This document shows positions 53,426-63,690 of a stretch of 64,000 nucleotides of DNA, piece after piece (the first letter of the stretch is position 1; each line of letters opens with the position of its first letter). The notes under the pieces are model-generated. The model was given only the letters and a program-made list of their open reading frames with translations. It had not been told where the DNA came from and ran no database searches. The position numbers and the translations under genes are program-made. The stretch is from Ectobius pallidus (taxonomy: Eukaryota > Arthropoda > Insecta > Blattodea > Ectobiidae). The stretch is taken from positions 43,887,502 through 43,951,501 of the forward strand of contig CAXKWD010000008.1 of assembly GCA_964059195.1 (NCBI GenBank), given 5' to 3'.

Positions 53426-54524
53426 TATGTTGTGTTATAATTTTCAAGAATATAATTATAAAGGGAAGTAATGGTAAAAAAAAATTACCGGTACATACCT
53501 TTAAGCCTGTTCACTATCCTCAGGGAATGGTATTATTTCTTCTCAGAGGGCCTTTAGTTTTTTCTTTTCTTATACTATACAGTAAACTTTCTGAACACCC
53601 GGTAGCTTCTGCTGTCTCTTTAATTGCCTGGGTAACGTTCATTTTCTTCAAGAAATAATTAAGTATATTTAATACTTTAATTCGCTCTTTACTTCGCAAT
53701 TTGTCAACACTACGATTTCTATAGTTCCTCTATTCATAATTAATATAAAATATTAATAAATATAAAATTTAATTTAAAAAAACACAAGAACCACTTCACA
53801 ACAAAGTTAAACTTCACTACACAGCTACTATATAACAATGAGCTCTGAAGAAGACACGATAGTCTTAGAAACATATGAGTACACACAATCTCAAAATAAC
53901 CAAGTCATGAGCGTGAGAATGCTGAGCTCGGGAAAACTGTGATAATTTATTAATGCTACACGATAGAGAGCTCTGGTTTGTTTTAAATACTTTTTCAGAC
54001 ATCTATAAACATTTCTTCTCGCTTAATCACCAACGTAAAGTCAATACCAAAGTATGTTACTCACTGCCTAACTTTTCTGTGTTGCCGTCCGAGAATTTTC
54101 AGGTAGCACTTAATAAAAAAATATATAGCTTTCTTCTTATGTAAAATTTATTGCCGGCGGAAAGGGAGTACTTTCTTTCACCATCAGGCAGTCTAAGAAA
54201 AAAATCTTGACTTGTTTTGATTATTAGTTTTCTGTCTATCGAGAGATAAGTTATTAATGTGCAAAAATATTGACTTCCGCCAAAATAACGTAATTATGAA
54301 AAATAGGCCTCATATTAATTATTTATCGCTTTACAATTGACATCATTAGAAAGGGCGGAAAATTCCCTATAAGACCTCGCAATCACATTATCACATTTAT
54401 CATTTTCGGAAAATGGCAACATTGTCGGGATAGAAAGGGACGAAGCTAATTGCAGAACGTACGAGTGCAAGTGAGATGCAAATACTACATTTAACTCAAT
54501 ACTGTCTTTTAAGGCTGGGACGAT

Positions 54525-55408
54525 CTATAGATGATGCTGTGTTTTGGGTTAAAATAGAAAGGATGATACATTTGCTTAAACCAATTGTGGATCTTATCAC
54601 ATCCATTGAATCAAATGATCCACAAATACATAGAGTGGTCAGGAAATTAAACGAAATAGAGAAAAGTATGAAGGAAAACTTACCAACATCACCCATGCAA
54701 AAATCTGAAGAAAGGAAAGTCATGGAAAAGTTCATTGAGAGAAAAAATGTTCGCATTGGACCAATCCATCTATCAGCATTTATGCTGGACCCTAAAATGC
54801 AGGGAAGTTTGCTCAACCCTACGGAAATACTAGACGCCATAGGTCTTGTTTGTGATTGTGCTCAGCAGATGGGTTTGGATGTCTTAAATGTACGAGAAAG
54901 TTTAGCTGACTACAGGGACAAGGAAGGCTTATTCTCAAGAAAGTTTCGATGGGAGGGGATGGACGACAAGGATAGAATTATCAGGCCTCTAACATGGTGG
55001 AGGGGATTGAGAGGTACTTGTCACTTGGCAGATGTAGCCATAAGAATATTGGGGGCACCAGTAACTTCGGCTGCCACAGAGCGTACATTTAGTACGTTCT
55101 CTTGGATGCATTCCAAGAAAAGAAACCGTCTTTCATCCGAGCGAGCAGCAAAACTGACTTTTCTTTCTTACAACTGGAAGCTTATGAACGCTCCACCACA
55201 AGAGAAGAAGAAAGAAACAAGCAAGCAAGCGGAAGGTAACCCAGAGGAGACAGGAGGACAGGGAGAAGATGAAGAAATCCTTGAGATTGAAGAAGATAAT
55301 GATATTGAATCTGGCAACGATGACGACGAATTTTTTGGTTTTGGAAATGTAGAAGAAAAGGAGACGGATAAAGAAGATTTAATGGACATTGTGAGTGACA
55401 GTGATTAA
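54525..55408 (+). pseudogene. hAT transposase, 3' part with C-terminal dimerisation domain
   Basis: DDAVFWVKIERMIHLLKPIV, then FMLDPKMQGSLL, and the hAT dimerisation block ADVAIRILGAPVTSAATERT followed by FSTFSWMHSKKRNRLSSERA. An acidic tail (EEILEIEEDNDIESGNDDDE) ends the protein. Residues upstream of DDAVFW belong to the inserted element. This half is open for nearly 300 codons, but with the catalytic deletion it cannot be active alone. A fragment of this kind can still dimerise. Confidence 0.85.
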
Positions 55409-55762
55409 GGGACTTGACAAAATATTGAATAAGAACAGTAAAGATGCTGTAAAATGTCCAATAAACCTTTTCCCTTTCAATAGTTTTAATTAAATTTCTA
55501 ATACATTTTACATTCTAGTTATGTCTCTGATATTTTTATTCAATCAATTATAATATTCAGGGTTGATAAAAAGCATGTTTTTTTTTAAAAGAAAAAAAAA
55601 CGTTTTTTTTGTTTAAAACGTTTTATATGTGAACAACAATGTTGGTTGTTTTAAACTTGTTTTTTTAAACGTTTTTTTAAGTTTACAACAATGTTGTTTG
55701 TTTAAAAAAAAGTTTAAATTGTTCATTTTGTTTAAATCAACCATTTTAATGTATAGGGCCTA

Positions 55763-55802
<40 letters not shown>

Positions 55803-56713
55803 TTGAAATGTTTAAAACACTTTTTACAATTTGTTTTAAACATTTTTTAGCATATGTTTATAACACTTTTTAATTGGGTGTTAAATTTAATTATGTAGAC
55901 AATTTACATTTTGTCAATCCAATGACACCCTGTGCTAAGATGTTCAAGATTTACGAGTCGTAGACTAAATAGTATTTGAAAATACATTTTGTACCAGTAG
56001 TATTTATTTATGATTTAATAGTTTATTATTAATAAAAAATAATACAAACTACTGTTTAATTACTGCCTTTACTGCTCAACTGATGATTGACTTTCACCAT
56101 GCTTTACGTGGTCTTAGCTGCCTTACATTATCAAACTTACAAGGAATATCCTACTACAGTGTTGCCAAATTGACACATTCAATATTTAATATTAATAATC
56201 TCTTTCTTTAAAAAGGAAGACCACAAAATAGATGGTAGGATGCAGTCAGAAAAAATTGAAATCAATTACTCGAAATCAAAAACTGGAAGCTGGCGACAGA
56301 GGATAGAGAAGTCTGGAGGAAAAGGATACAAAAGACACCACCTCACATGATTTTCTGGTATTCTGGCCCTAGTTTTTAGTTTGTTTTCTGTTTACAACAC
56401 TAACAGGGTGTCACTGACTTGACAAAATGTAAATTGTCTTCATAATTAAATATAACACACAATTAAAAAATGATTTAAACATATGCTAAAAAAACATGTT
56501 TAAAACAGATTGTTTAAAACGTTTTAAACAAACTTAAAAAAAACACAAGCCCTTGTTTTAAACACTTGTTTTAAATTCTTGAGTTTTGTCCATTCTGTAG
56601 CGATAATCTTAATGATTTATATATAGCGTAGAGCTTTATCACTGGTACTCACTACTAAATTGCGGTATTTTGTTACCTGTTGGAGCGCTTTCAACCGCAT
56701 GGAGCGGCCATCT

Positions 56714-57184
56714 TCAGCAACTGACTTCCGTGGTGGTGTTGTTGTTGTTGTTGTTGTTGGGAAGACATTTCTGGATAACTGTATCGTACAGCGCGTGCGA
56801 TTTGAATTGTAACTGTTCGTTTAGGATGTTGGTGTTGTCTTGTGTGGTGTGTCTGTATATTTCATATTGTTCGAGTGTGTTGAGTGTGTGACCTTTGTGG
56901 TTAATGTGTAGGATTTCCATGTCTGTATTGATGTCTGCGTATTCGTGTCCTGTGGTTATTATATGGTTTGCATAGGCAGAGTCTGTGTTTTGTTTGAGAG
57001 CTCGTATGTGTTCTGTGTATCGTGTTTTGAAACTTCGGCCTGTTTGTCCTATGTAGAATTTTGGGCAGTCGTTGCATTTTAGTTTGTAGACTCCTGGGTT
57101 GTTGTATTTGTTTGTGTGTTGTTTGTTGTCTGTGGGTTGTATTTTGTTGATTGTTTTGTTCTTTGTTGCTATACAAAATAGCAT
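56714..57184 (-). CDS. GIY-YIG endonuclease domain, left Penelope-like copy
   Basis: The minus-strand frame carries NNPGVYKLKCNDCPKFYIGQ, TGRSFKTRYTEHIRAL and ANHIITTGHEY. This is the GIY-YIG nuclease domain (GVY...YIG, with R and H catalytic candidates) that sits at the C-terminus of Penelope-like ORFs and has a Zn-binding CxxC. The reverse-transcriptase part is missing because of 5' truncation, and a run of asparagine codons precedes the stop. It mirrors the plus-strand copy. Confidence 0.88.
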   Translation of the reverse strand: MLFCIATKNKTINKIQPTDNKQHTNKYNNPGVYKLKCNDCPKFYIGQTGRSFKTRYTEHIRALKQNTDSAYANHIITTGHEYADINTDMEILHINHKGHTLNTLEQYEIYRHTTQDNTNILNEQLQFKSHALYDTVIQKCLPNNNNNNNTTTEVSC

Positions 57185-57186
57185 TC

Positions 57187-57630
57187 AGAACAAAGAACAA
57201 AACAATCAACAAAATACAACCCACAGACAACAAACAACACACAAACAAATACAACAACCCAGGAGTCTACAAACTAAAATGCAACGACTGCCCAAAATTC
57301 TACATAGGACAAACAGGCCGAAGTTTCAAAACACGATACACAGAACACATACGAGCTCTCAAACAAAACACAGACTCTGCCTATGCAAACCATATAATAA
57401 CCACAGGACACGAATACGCAGACATCAATACACACATGGAAATCCTACACATTAACCACAAAGGTCACACACTCAACACACTCGAACAATATGAAATATA
57501 CAGACACACCACACAAGACAACACCAACATCCTAAACGAACAGTTACAATTCAAATCGCACGCGCTGTACGATACAGTTATCCAGAAATGTCTTCCCAAC
57601 AACAACAACACCACGGAAGTCAGTTGCTGA
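57187..57630 (+). CDS. GIY-YIG endonuclease domain, right Penelope-like copy
   Basis: Same protein as the minus-strand copy, with fewer asparagine codons (a shorter AAC run) and H for D in one position (INTHMEIL versus INTDMEIL). The near-identity makes them products of one insertion. A third reading of the same bases as KEQNNQQNTTHRQQ... is a shadow frame. Confidence 0.88.
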   Translation, partial: RTKNKTINKIQPTDNKQHTNKYNNPGVYKLKCNDCPKFYIGQTGRSFKTRYTEHIRALKQNTDSAYANHIITTGHEYADINTHMEILHINHKGHTLNTLEQYEIYRHTTQDNTNILNEQLQFKSHALYDTVIQKCLPNNNNTTEVSC

Positions 57631-57655
57631 AGATGGCCGCTCCATGCGGTTGAAA
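57627..57655 (+). ncRNA. Hammerhead-ribozyme-like core (degenerate) in the Penelope arm
   Basis: CTGAAGA, then GGCCGC-TCCAT-GCGGTT (a 6-bp stem with two G-U pairs), then GAAA. This parallels the CUGAUGA-stem II-GAAA core known in Penelope-like terminal repeats, with one mismatch in the first box. Stems I and III were not established. The inverted copy lies near 56690. Confidence 0.35.
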
Positions 57656-58101
57656 GCGCTCCAACAGGTAACAAAATACCGCAATTTAGTAGTGAGTACC
57701 AGTGATAAAGCTCTACGCTAAGTTATATATAAATCACTTGTTTTAAACGTTTTGTTTTAAACATTTCAACCCTGATAATATTGTTTGAACATATAAGAGT
57801 GTTTGTGTTTATTTAACTGCAAAATTACCACACTGACATATTAATTTGAGTGATTTTGCTTTTAAATTTATAAATTCCCAGTAATTTTATTTAATAATAA
57901 TTTTATCTTAGAATATATTTCATTTTTTGAGTTTAATTTAACAACATAATTACTGCTTTTATCTATTAATAAAAGTTTTTTTGATCTATCTTGGTAATTA
58001 ATCATAAATTCCCGGGAATTTATGAATTTTGGGAATATTGCCGGCAATATTCCCTGGGAATATTTCCCAGATTTTAAATTCCCGGGAATTTTACATCACT
58101 A

Positions 58102-58530
58102 CGGGTGTGACATTTGGACAGATTTCATTACACTTATTTCTTTCTACCTCTGAACCATATTGCAGGAAAGTCATCAAAGTTTTTTGTGTTAACATACCAA
58201 CCCATTGGAAGTACAAAATATGATGTAATGTTTTTTTCAAGGCTGTATGCTTGAGCTGGAAAATATATTGTGCATGTGACGGGTGTGACCATAATTGGAC
58301 AAAGGTTTTTTCTTATGTAGGTTTAATTGAAATTTCTGTGAATTGATTAGCTTCACTATATTTGTTTTATTTTTTCAAGTAAGAGGACTGATAAACATAC
58401 TGAAATGCATAATTAGATTTTACAAAAATATTTATATAGTTATTGAAAATTTACTTTATCAGTGTGACGGGTGTGACATGTCGGATGTGACAACATCAAC
58501 TTATAACCGAGACTTAAACTAAACTAAACT
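58102..58530. other. Element D interior, motif-bearing
   Basis: No gene; contains GTGACGGGTGTGAC at 58276 and 58464 and a diverged GGATGTGAC at 58483. A segment at 58147-58210 (CTACCTCTGAACCATATTGC) is related to 60466-60530. Confidence 0.6.
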
Positions 58531-58755
58531 CCATCCCTGGAGGAACTTTGCCTACCACCCGACCGCTGCATCATCTACCGTAGGCAGATGGTAGGATTGG
58601 TTGGCATGTGGTCAGCATGCCGACACCCACAGCCATTAATGATGGTTTTCATGATCGAAGACGCTACTTCTCTATCAAGTAGCTCCTCAATTTGAATCAC
58701 GAGGCTGAATGCACCCCTACCAGACCTCCCTACCTCAGAAAAATTCGAGGAGGTA

Positions 58756-60397
58756 GGGGAGAGTGGGGACACTTGATACAGTTTTCAATTTTTATTTTTT
58801 TTATTTTTTGCTGTTTTCTCTAAAAACTTCTAACTTTGTTTGTTTGATAGAAGAACATTTCCTCTATCATATAAAAATGTTTTAAACCTTAAAAATTATT
58901 CTTTCTGTTTTAAATTTTCAAATGTTTAAGAGTCTGCAAAGTGTATCAAGTCTCCCCAGGGGTGGGAGACTTGATACAGCTTCGGGGAGACTTGATACAG
59001 TGTACAATTAAGTATGATAACATTAACAATTTACAAGAATTAAACATTGGTTTTATTTAAAAGTTGGAAAATAGATAGGTTTAAGTAAAACAAAATTCTA
59101 GGCTATGGTTAGGCCCAATTCCATCATAATAATCACATTATGTTTGCTCTCATTCAACAAAGAGTCCTTCAAATTTTTCTTAGAAAATGAAGAATGTGAT
59201 TCTGTCATTTTTGTCTTGAAACTTGGGTGGTAACAGTTTCTTCTCAATCTGTTCATCATCAATGGCACTGATATCTTCACTATCTGGCCGTTTAAACTTG
59301 CTGTCTTCAATGTGACGAGCAAACTTAACTCTCCAATCATCGAATGCTACTTTATTTTCAGTAACTCCCACGAATCGATGAACACTTCTTTTTGATCTGT
59401 AAGCAACAAGCACCCAGTCTTCGATGTTGATGGTGCGGTCTTCTTCTTCAGATAGTGGCTCTGGTTCGAAGTTGCTTGAGCTCCCATTAGATTCCCAATC
59501 TTCTTCTTCTGTTGATTCGTTACAGATTCTCTTTTGCTTTTTGAAAGTCGGAGGTTTCACATTTTTTGTGTGTTTGTTTCTTGATTTAAACAACTGAGAT
59601 TTCACTGCCTTCTGTTCTTTTTGTTTTTCTCTAGTCTTCATTTCTTCTTCAAATTGAAGTTTCACTGGAGTGTCAGTTAAAATAAGTGTCTTTCCAGTTT
59701 TTCTTCCGCCTTTGTGTTTTTCTGCATAGCCTACATAATTTTTTTTTTGTTATAAGGAAGTTAAATAGGCCCACTTAAGTAGTTGGATGCATAGTGAAAG
59801 TGCAGGAACAAAAAGAAATTTATAAATAGCTAGAAAGCTTGATTCAATTCAAATCTAAGATTATTATGACAGATTAAGGGAATATTTTATACCAAAAACC
59901 AAGAGAAATAACAGTATTCACCAGAAATACTTAGAGAAATGTGTATAATAAATTATTTTAAAAAGGATTTCAACATGGGGAGACTTGATACAGTGTATCA
60001 AGTCTCCCCTTGAGAACTGTATCAAATCTCCCCATGTGGACATTTTTCACAAAAAGTTCAATAAATCCAATGAACCTAACCTAAAAGAGCTGAAACTGCT
60101 AGCATGCATAGATTGCATGTGTATCTTCATATGTAACATGTTAATTCAACTAAAACTCGTAAACTAAGTAAGTGACATAAGTTTTTGTGAAGTTCAAAAT
60201 ACTTACCTTGAAGTAGGAAAAACAAACTTTTCCAAATAAAATTCACACCATGTGCAGCAATGTGCTCTAAGTAGCACCACAATATGGGGGGAAACTAAAA
60301 AACATCTGACATGAGTTACAGCTGATTCTAACCATAGAATAATGAACTAGGGGGGTGTATCAAGTCTCCTTATGTATCAAGTGTCCCCACTCTCCCC
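58756..60397 (-). mobile_element. Element 'C': pogo-like transposon with GGGGAGACTTGATACA motifs
   Basis: The ends GGGGAGAGTGGGGACACTTG and its reverse complement lie in the SINE. Comparison with the other SINE copy shows a TA target (TA at 58754, TG at 60398, one change). Copies of the end-derived motif recur inside: about 58763, 58941 (inverted), 58966, 58984, 59975, 59994 (inverted), 60018 (inverted), 60357 (inverted) and 60374 (inverted). A transposase 3' exon is present; the catalytic DDE region is missing. Confidence 0.85.
59180..59725 (-). pseudogene. Pogo/jerky-type transposase, C-terminal exon
   Basis: The frame begins after a pyrimidine/T-rich tract and CAG, consistent with a splice acceptor near 59725. 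It encodes KHKGGRKTGKTLILTDTPVK, a basic linker, EDWVLVAYRSKRSVHRFVGV and KLLPPKFQDKNDRITFFIF. The GRKxGKSxILTDTP linker and the following LVxY...FVG...F.R block are the C-terminal tail of many arthropod pogo/Tigger-like (DDE_1) proteins. The upstream catalytic exon is gone, so this is a deletion derivative. Stop after IF at about 59180. Confidence 0.65.
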
Positions 60398-60464
60398 TGC
60401 CGGGGATCGAACCCAGGTCGATTGATCTGTAATCTGCAACGCTAACCACACTTTGCACCTTCTG

Positions 60465-60990
60465 CCTCTGTACCATTTTGCATAAATTTTATGAAACATT
60501 TTTGTGATAATATACCAATCCTGGGGAATCCCAACACATGATCTCAGCATAAAAAAGAATTCCCTTGTTACGTAGTCTTTTTTCCACTCTGTCCATATTT
60601 TTAACAGGCTTGTGTAAAGTTATGAAGTGAAATGTTCCTCCAGTACTAGTTAGACAGTTTTCGTTGTCCTCTACTCTAAAATCCTGGACTACTTGGAAGC
60701 CTGAGCTCTTCACAAACTTTTACTGAATTGATGTGGATCTGGTTATTCTTGTCACCAGGACATTTTTGTTGTCTCTCATACAAAAATAATATTGTGTAGC
60801 TATATTTAGATTGGCTGATTGTTTTTTTATCTGTTCTCCTTCATTTGTTTCCATGTGGGCCAACTCATTTCATCGGCTGTTAGAGGTATTGTCTGTCTGA
60901 ATTTCTTAGCAGTTCTAAGATACACAGTTACCAGTACAGAAATCAGGCACAGAATTAATTAGGCTATCACTTCTCACTTAGTTTATTGGG
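60465..60990. other. No gene; segment repeated from 58147
   Basis: CTGCCTCTGTACCATTTTGC through CCAATCCTGGGGAATCCCAA resembles 58147-58215, so element D holds two diverged copies of this segment. Confidence 0.5.
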
Positions 60991-61215
60991 GTACAGTGTC
61001 ATTGCTGCTGGTTGAGGCACTGTGCTACAAACCGGAAGGGCACAGGTTCAATTCCTGATGAGGTTTTTGAGATTTTTCAATTGGCCTAATCCTTCTGCTG
61101 GCACTATGGCCCTGAGGTCAACTCATCCTCTAACAGAAATGGGTACCAGAAGCAATTTTGGGGTAAAGGCAGCCAGTGCATAAGACTTACAACCTTACCA
61201 CCGTCATGTGCTAAA
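60990..61215 (+). repeat. tRNA-derived SINE-like element (family 3)
   Basis: TGGTTGAGGCACTGTGC and a B box (GGTTCAATTCCTG) are followed by TTGGCCTAATCCTTCTGC and GGTCAACTCATCC. The A box is diverged. Neither head nor body matches families 1 and 2. Confidence 0.55.
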
Positions 61216-62161
61216 AGTTTAAAAATGTTGAGTGTTGAACATTTGAACCCTAAAAGCCTTCATGGTCTCTATAGGGGATCACTAGATATTTACCTGACTT
61301 CTATACCAACATTAAAACATTTGTGAAATTTCCACTGGTCACCTATGTCATCCATAGCCAAAGTTGGTAGATCGTAGTTTCTTTGTCTTGCAAAGAAGTT
61401 CTGTTCTCTGCCACGGAAGTCCAAGAGCCATTTTAAAGATAGTATTAATGCAAACATATGATTTATTCAACATCTGCATGATATAATCACTATACAAAAG
61501 CTGCAAAAGGCATTTTACATAAATGTCACACAACATTATGTCACACATGTGTCACACCCGTCACATCAAAATTAAGCCAAAATAGTAGGCATTTCAAAAT
61601 TAAACCTGTATTGAAATATCTTAACTTTTACCAAGTTTCCATTTTATACAATGATTACTTGGCTTTCTACCCAAACTATTACATGTTTTTTGTGATGGGT
61701 GTGACAAGGATACCTTGAAAATTGATTTGATGAATATCTTCACTTAAACTGACCTTAAAAATTTGTTTTATGATGACAAAATCTTCACTTATTTGTGCTT
61801 TTGTGGGTGAAATTAAAAATTGCAGCAAATCTACGGATTCCATGAGTATAATGCAGTACTAGCCAACATGTTAAATTATAAATTTCAGTCAACGAAAAAA
61901 TACACATTTCAGCAGTTATTATATAGATACCTTTAATTTAATAGAATTGTGAATCTATTTTCAAATTCTACAGTCTTTTCCCTTTACTTTGATATATAAT
62001 AATGTCTATGTCACGTAAAAAAAAGATGTAGGGCCTAACCACCTTTGTCCACTTTCACATGGATTGGCTCTGTATTAAATGTTATCATGGAAAAGAACAT
62101 TTGTTACCATACAAATGGATTAAGTTAAAACACAACTTTTTACTTATTTTTGTGAAAATAG
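61216..62161. other. Element D interior with two more motif copies
   Basis: GTCACACCCGTCAC at 61551 (inverted) and GTGATGGGTGTGAC at 61692. No gene is supported. Confidence 0.6.
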
Positions 62162-62169
62162 ACCATCAC

Positions 62170-63682
62170 CAGGACCCGGATTCTAATGACATGTCATCTT
62201 TTTATTGATGCTACATAGGCATTGCGAACTTGTGGATAAATCCTAATCATGGCCTCTAGATTATAGAAATGCATTTTTATAAGGTCATTTTTTGTCATCT
62301 TATGCAATTTTATATTTTTAGGGCATTTATTTCAATTTTAGGTCATTTTTTTGTAATTTGCTTCCTTATTTTGTCATTTTCATGTTTTTATATTGAGTGT
62401 ATTAACTTTTTTCGTCGCTAGCGGTGTTGTCTTTGAAGTGTTGTTTGTTTAATGCGAGAAGGAAAAATTCGGCATTAAAGTGCTGACATGTCTTAGTCGG
62501 AAATGAGAATCAAAGAAACGCCAAACAATTTTTTTATATTACTATTGTTATTAGATTGACTTGGCACCAGAGTTTGGCACCTGCTTGGATTTGAGAGCGC
62601 AAACTACTGTTTACCCTAACGAAACAACAATATACTCGTAATCCGGCAGACCACAAAAGGAAATGCCGAATTTTGACTCACCAGTGACTCAGTGCCAGTA
62701 TAAATTCCCATGAGAAAATAACATTCACAACATTACACAGCCATTTCATAAAATATGGGAATTTTTCCCTCAAAGAGAGAAGTTAGGCTATAAAATTATT
62801 GTAATTGGATGGACAAAAATAAGTTTATAATCTCAAATTCTCTGGATTGTAAGGACTTAGCTGTATCTGAAGTGGTTTCATGTGTAAAATACTATGTCAA
62901 TTTATTTATTGCGTTGAGTTACTTTTTTTTTCCATTTTTAGCATGATTTTAACACTCTTTAATACCGAGTAGTCGAGAGTAATCAGCTATGTCCATTTTC
63001 ATTTGAGATAACTTAATATACATCTTAAGGTACAATTTGGTATAAGATTAACTTCAAAAAATGTGTGGTTACTTACTATGTAAAATAACAAACAAGGGAA
63101 TTTTTGTCCCACCCGTAACAGTGATAGTTTTGTTAAATTACTATTGATGAGTAAAATAAATTTTCTGACAACCTGGAAACAGTTTATAATTTGTATTTAA
63201 TCCTTCATACCTTCATTAATAACATTAAGACCCTAACAGTAATACCAGAACAGAAAATGAGCTTTTGTTTTGCATCATTAAAATCAGTGTCCAAATTATG
63301 TCCCACCCGTAACAGATTTTGAAAAACAAATTTAAAATATTTAAAATAAATTTTAAATAATGCTTTGGATGTAGTGTGGAGGAGAAGGCATTTTAAATTT
63401 TACAGAATGTGAAGAACCAATTCTAGTTTATTATTTATGATACCGGTATGTAAAAAAACAAAAATAGTTCTTATAATTTGCTAGAATGTCCCACCCGTAA
63501 TTATGAAATGGCTGTACAGTTATTTACAGTATTTACAATTATGTACAAACTAGTCTATAACTGTGTGTTCAATAATAATTTTTTATAAATAAATATAAAT
63601 TTTTAGGTAATTTTTTATAATTATCAAGTCATTTTATAGGTCATTTTTCAAACAATTTTAGGTCACCACAATCCGGGCCCTG
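62170..63682. mobile_element. hAT-3: non-autonomous hAT (TSD AYCATCAC)
   Basis: The ends CAGGACCCGGATT and AATCCGGGCCCTG are flanked by ACCATCAC (62162-62169) and ATCATCAC (63683-63690), with one change. TAGGTCATTTTT repeats lie near both ends. It contains element E. Confidence 0.85.
62738..63514. mobile_element. Element 'E': small element with GTCCCACCCGTAAC motifs (TSD TACA)
   Basis: The ends CAGCCATTTCATAA and TTATGAAATGGCTG are exact inverted repeats flanked by TACA (62734-62737, 63515-63518). GTCCCACCCGTAAC occurs at 63106, 63300 and 63488 (last base differs), all in one orientation. The 4-bp duplication links it to the Sola-like set, but its end sequence differs from GGGTCATTC. Confidence 0.8.
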
Positions 63683-63690
63683 ATCATCAC

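Larger units (their letters stand above)
52136..54524. mobile_element. 2.4-kb TIR element splitting the hAT transposase
   Basis: The ends ACCGTCCCAACCTTAAAA and the reverse complement of TTTTAAGGCTGGGACGAT match about 22 of 25 positions. CTATAG flanks both sides (52130-52135, 54525-54530), or TA if the ends are set two bases differently. Inside: tandem units of about 120 bp (52395-53110, with ACTTTACACACAGA and AACCAGGAGAAAA), an (ATT)n/(GTT)n microsatellite (53355-53425) and short frames I do not recognise. Superfamily unknown. Confidence 0.65.
56614..57735. mobile_element. Head-to-head Penelope-like element pair (GIY-YIG), perfect-looking palindrome
   Basis: Two 3' fragments of one element face away from a centre near 57175. 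Outer arms both carry GCGTAGAGCTTTATCAC and CCGCTCCATGCGGTTGAAAG in inverted form. The near identity of the arms indicates a recent single event. Penelope-like elements often insert as inverted partial copies, which this matches. It lies inside hAT copy 2. Confidence 0.85.
55558..57774. mobile_element. Non-autonomous hAT, copy 2 (TSD ATAATATT)
   Basis: The ends CAGGGTTG and CAACCCTG are flanked by ATAATATT (55550-55557, 57775-57782). It matches copy 1 (15642-17739) over TTTAAAC-rich ends, the (TA)n tract and a body containing TGACACCCTGTGCTAAG. It has one copy of the block that is doubled in copy 1, and carries the Penelope-like palindrome instead of the mariner. Confidence 0.92.
50044..58101 (+). 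mobile_element. hAT-1: 8-kb hAT transposon (TSD CGGGTGTG)
   Basis: The ends TAGTGATGTGGG and ATTTTACATCACTA are flanked by CGGGTGTG (50036-50043, 58102-58109), which is half of element D's motif. GGGAATATT and CCCGGGAATT repeats crowd both termini. It carries a BED/hAT transposase pseudogene split by a 2.4-kb TIR element, a tandem duplication (50861-51596) and a nested second hAT (55558-57774). Confidence 0.93.
58540..60460 (-). repeat. tRNA-derived SINE (family 2), copy 2, split by element C
   Basis: On the minus strand the head (GGTTAGCGTTGCAG, B box GGGTTCGATCCCC) is at 60401-60460. The body (TTTTTCTGAGG, ATTCAGCCTCGTGATTC) is at 58540-58755. Same family as 30565-30790. Confidence 0.8.

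Noticed and set aside
53374..53658. Leucine-rich frame resembling a signal peptide
   Set aside because: The leucines come from the (ATT)n/(GTT)n microsatellite.
57099..57455. Gln/Arg/Thr-rich frames across the Penelope-like palindrome
   Set aside because: Shadow frames of the GIY-YIG coding sequence in another register.
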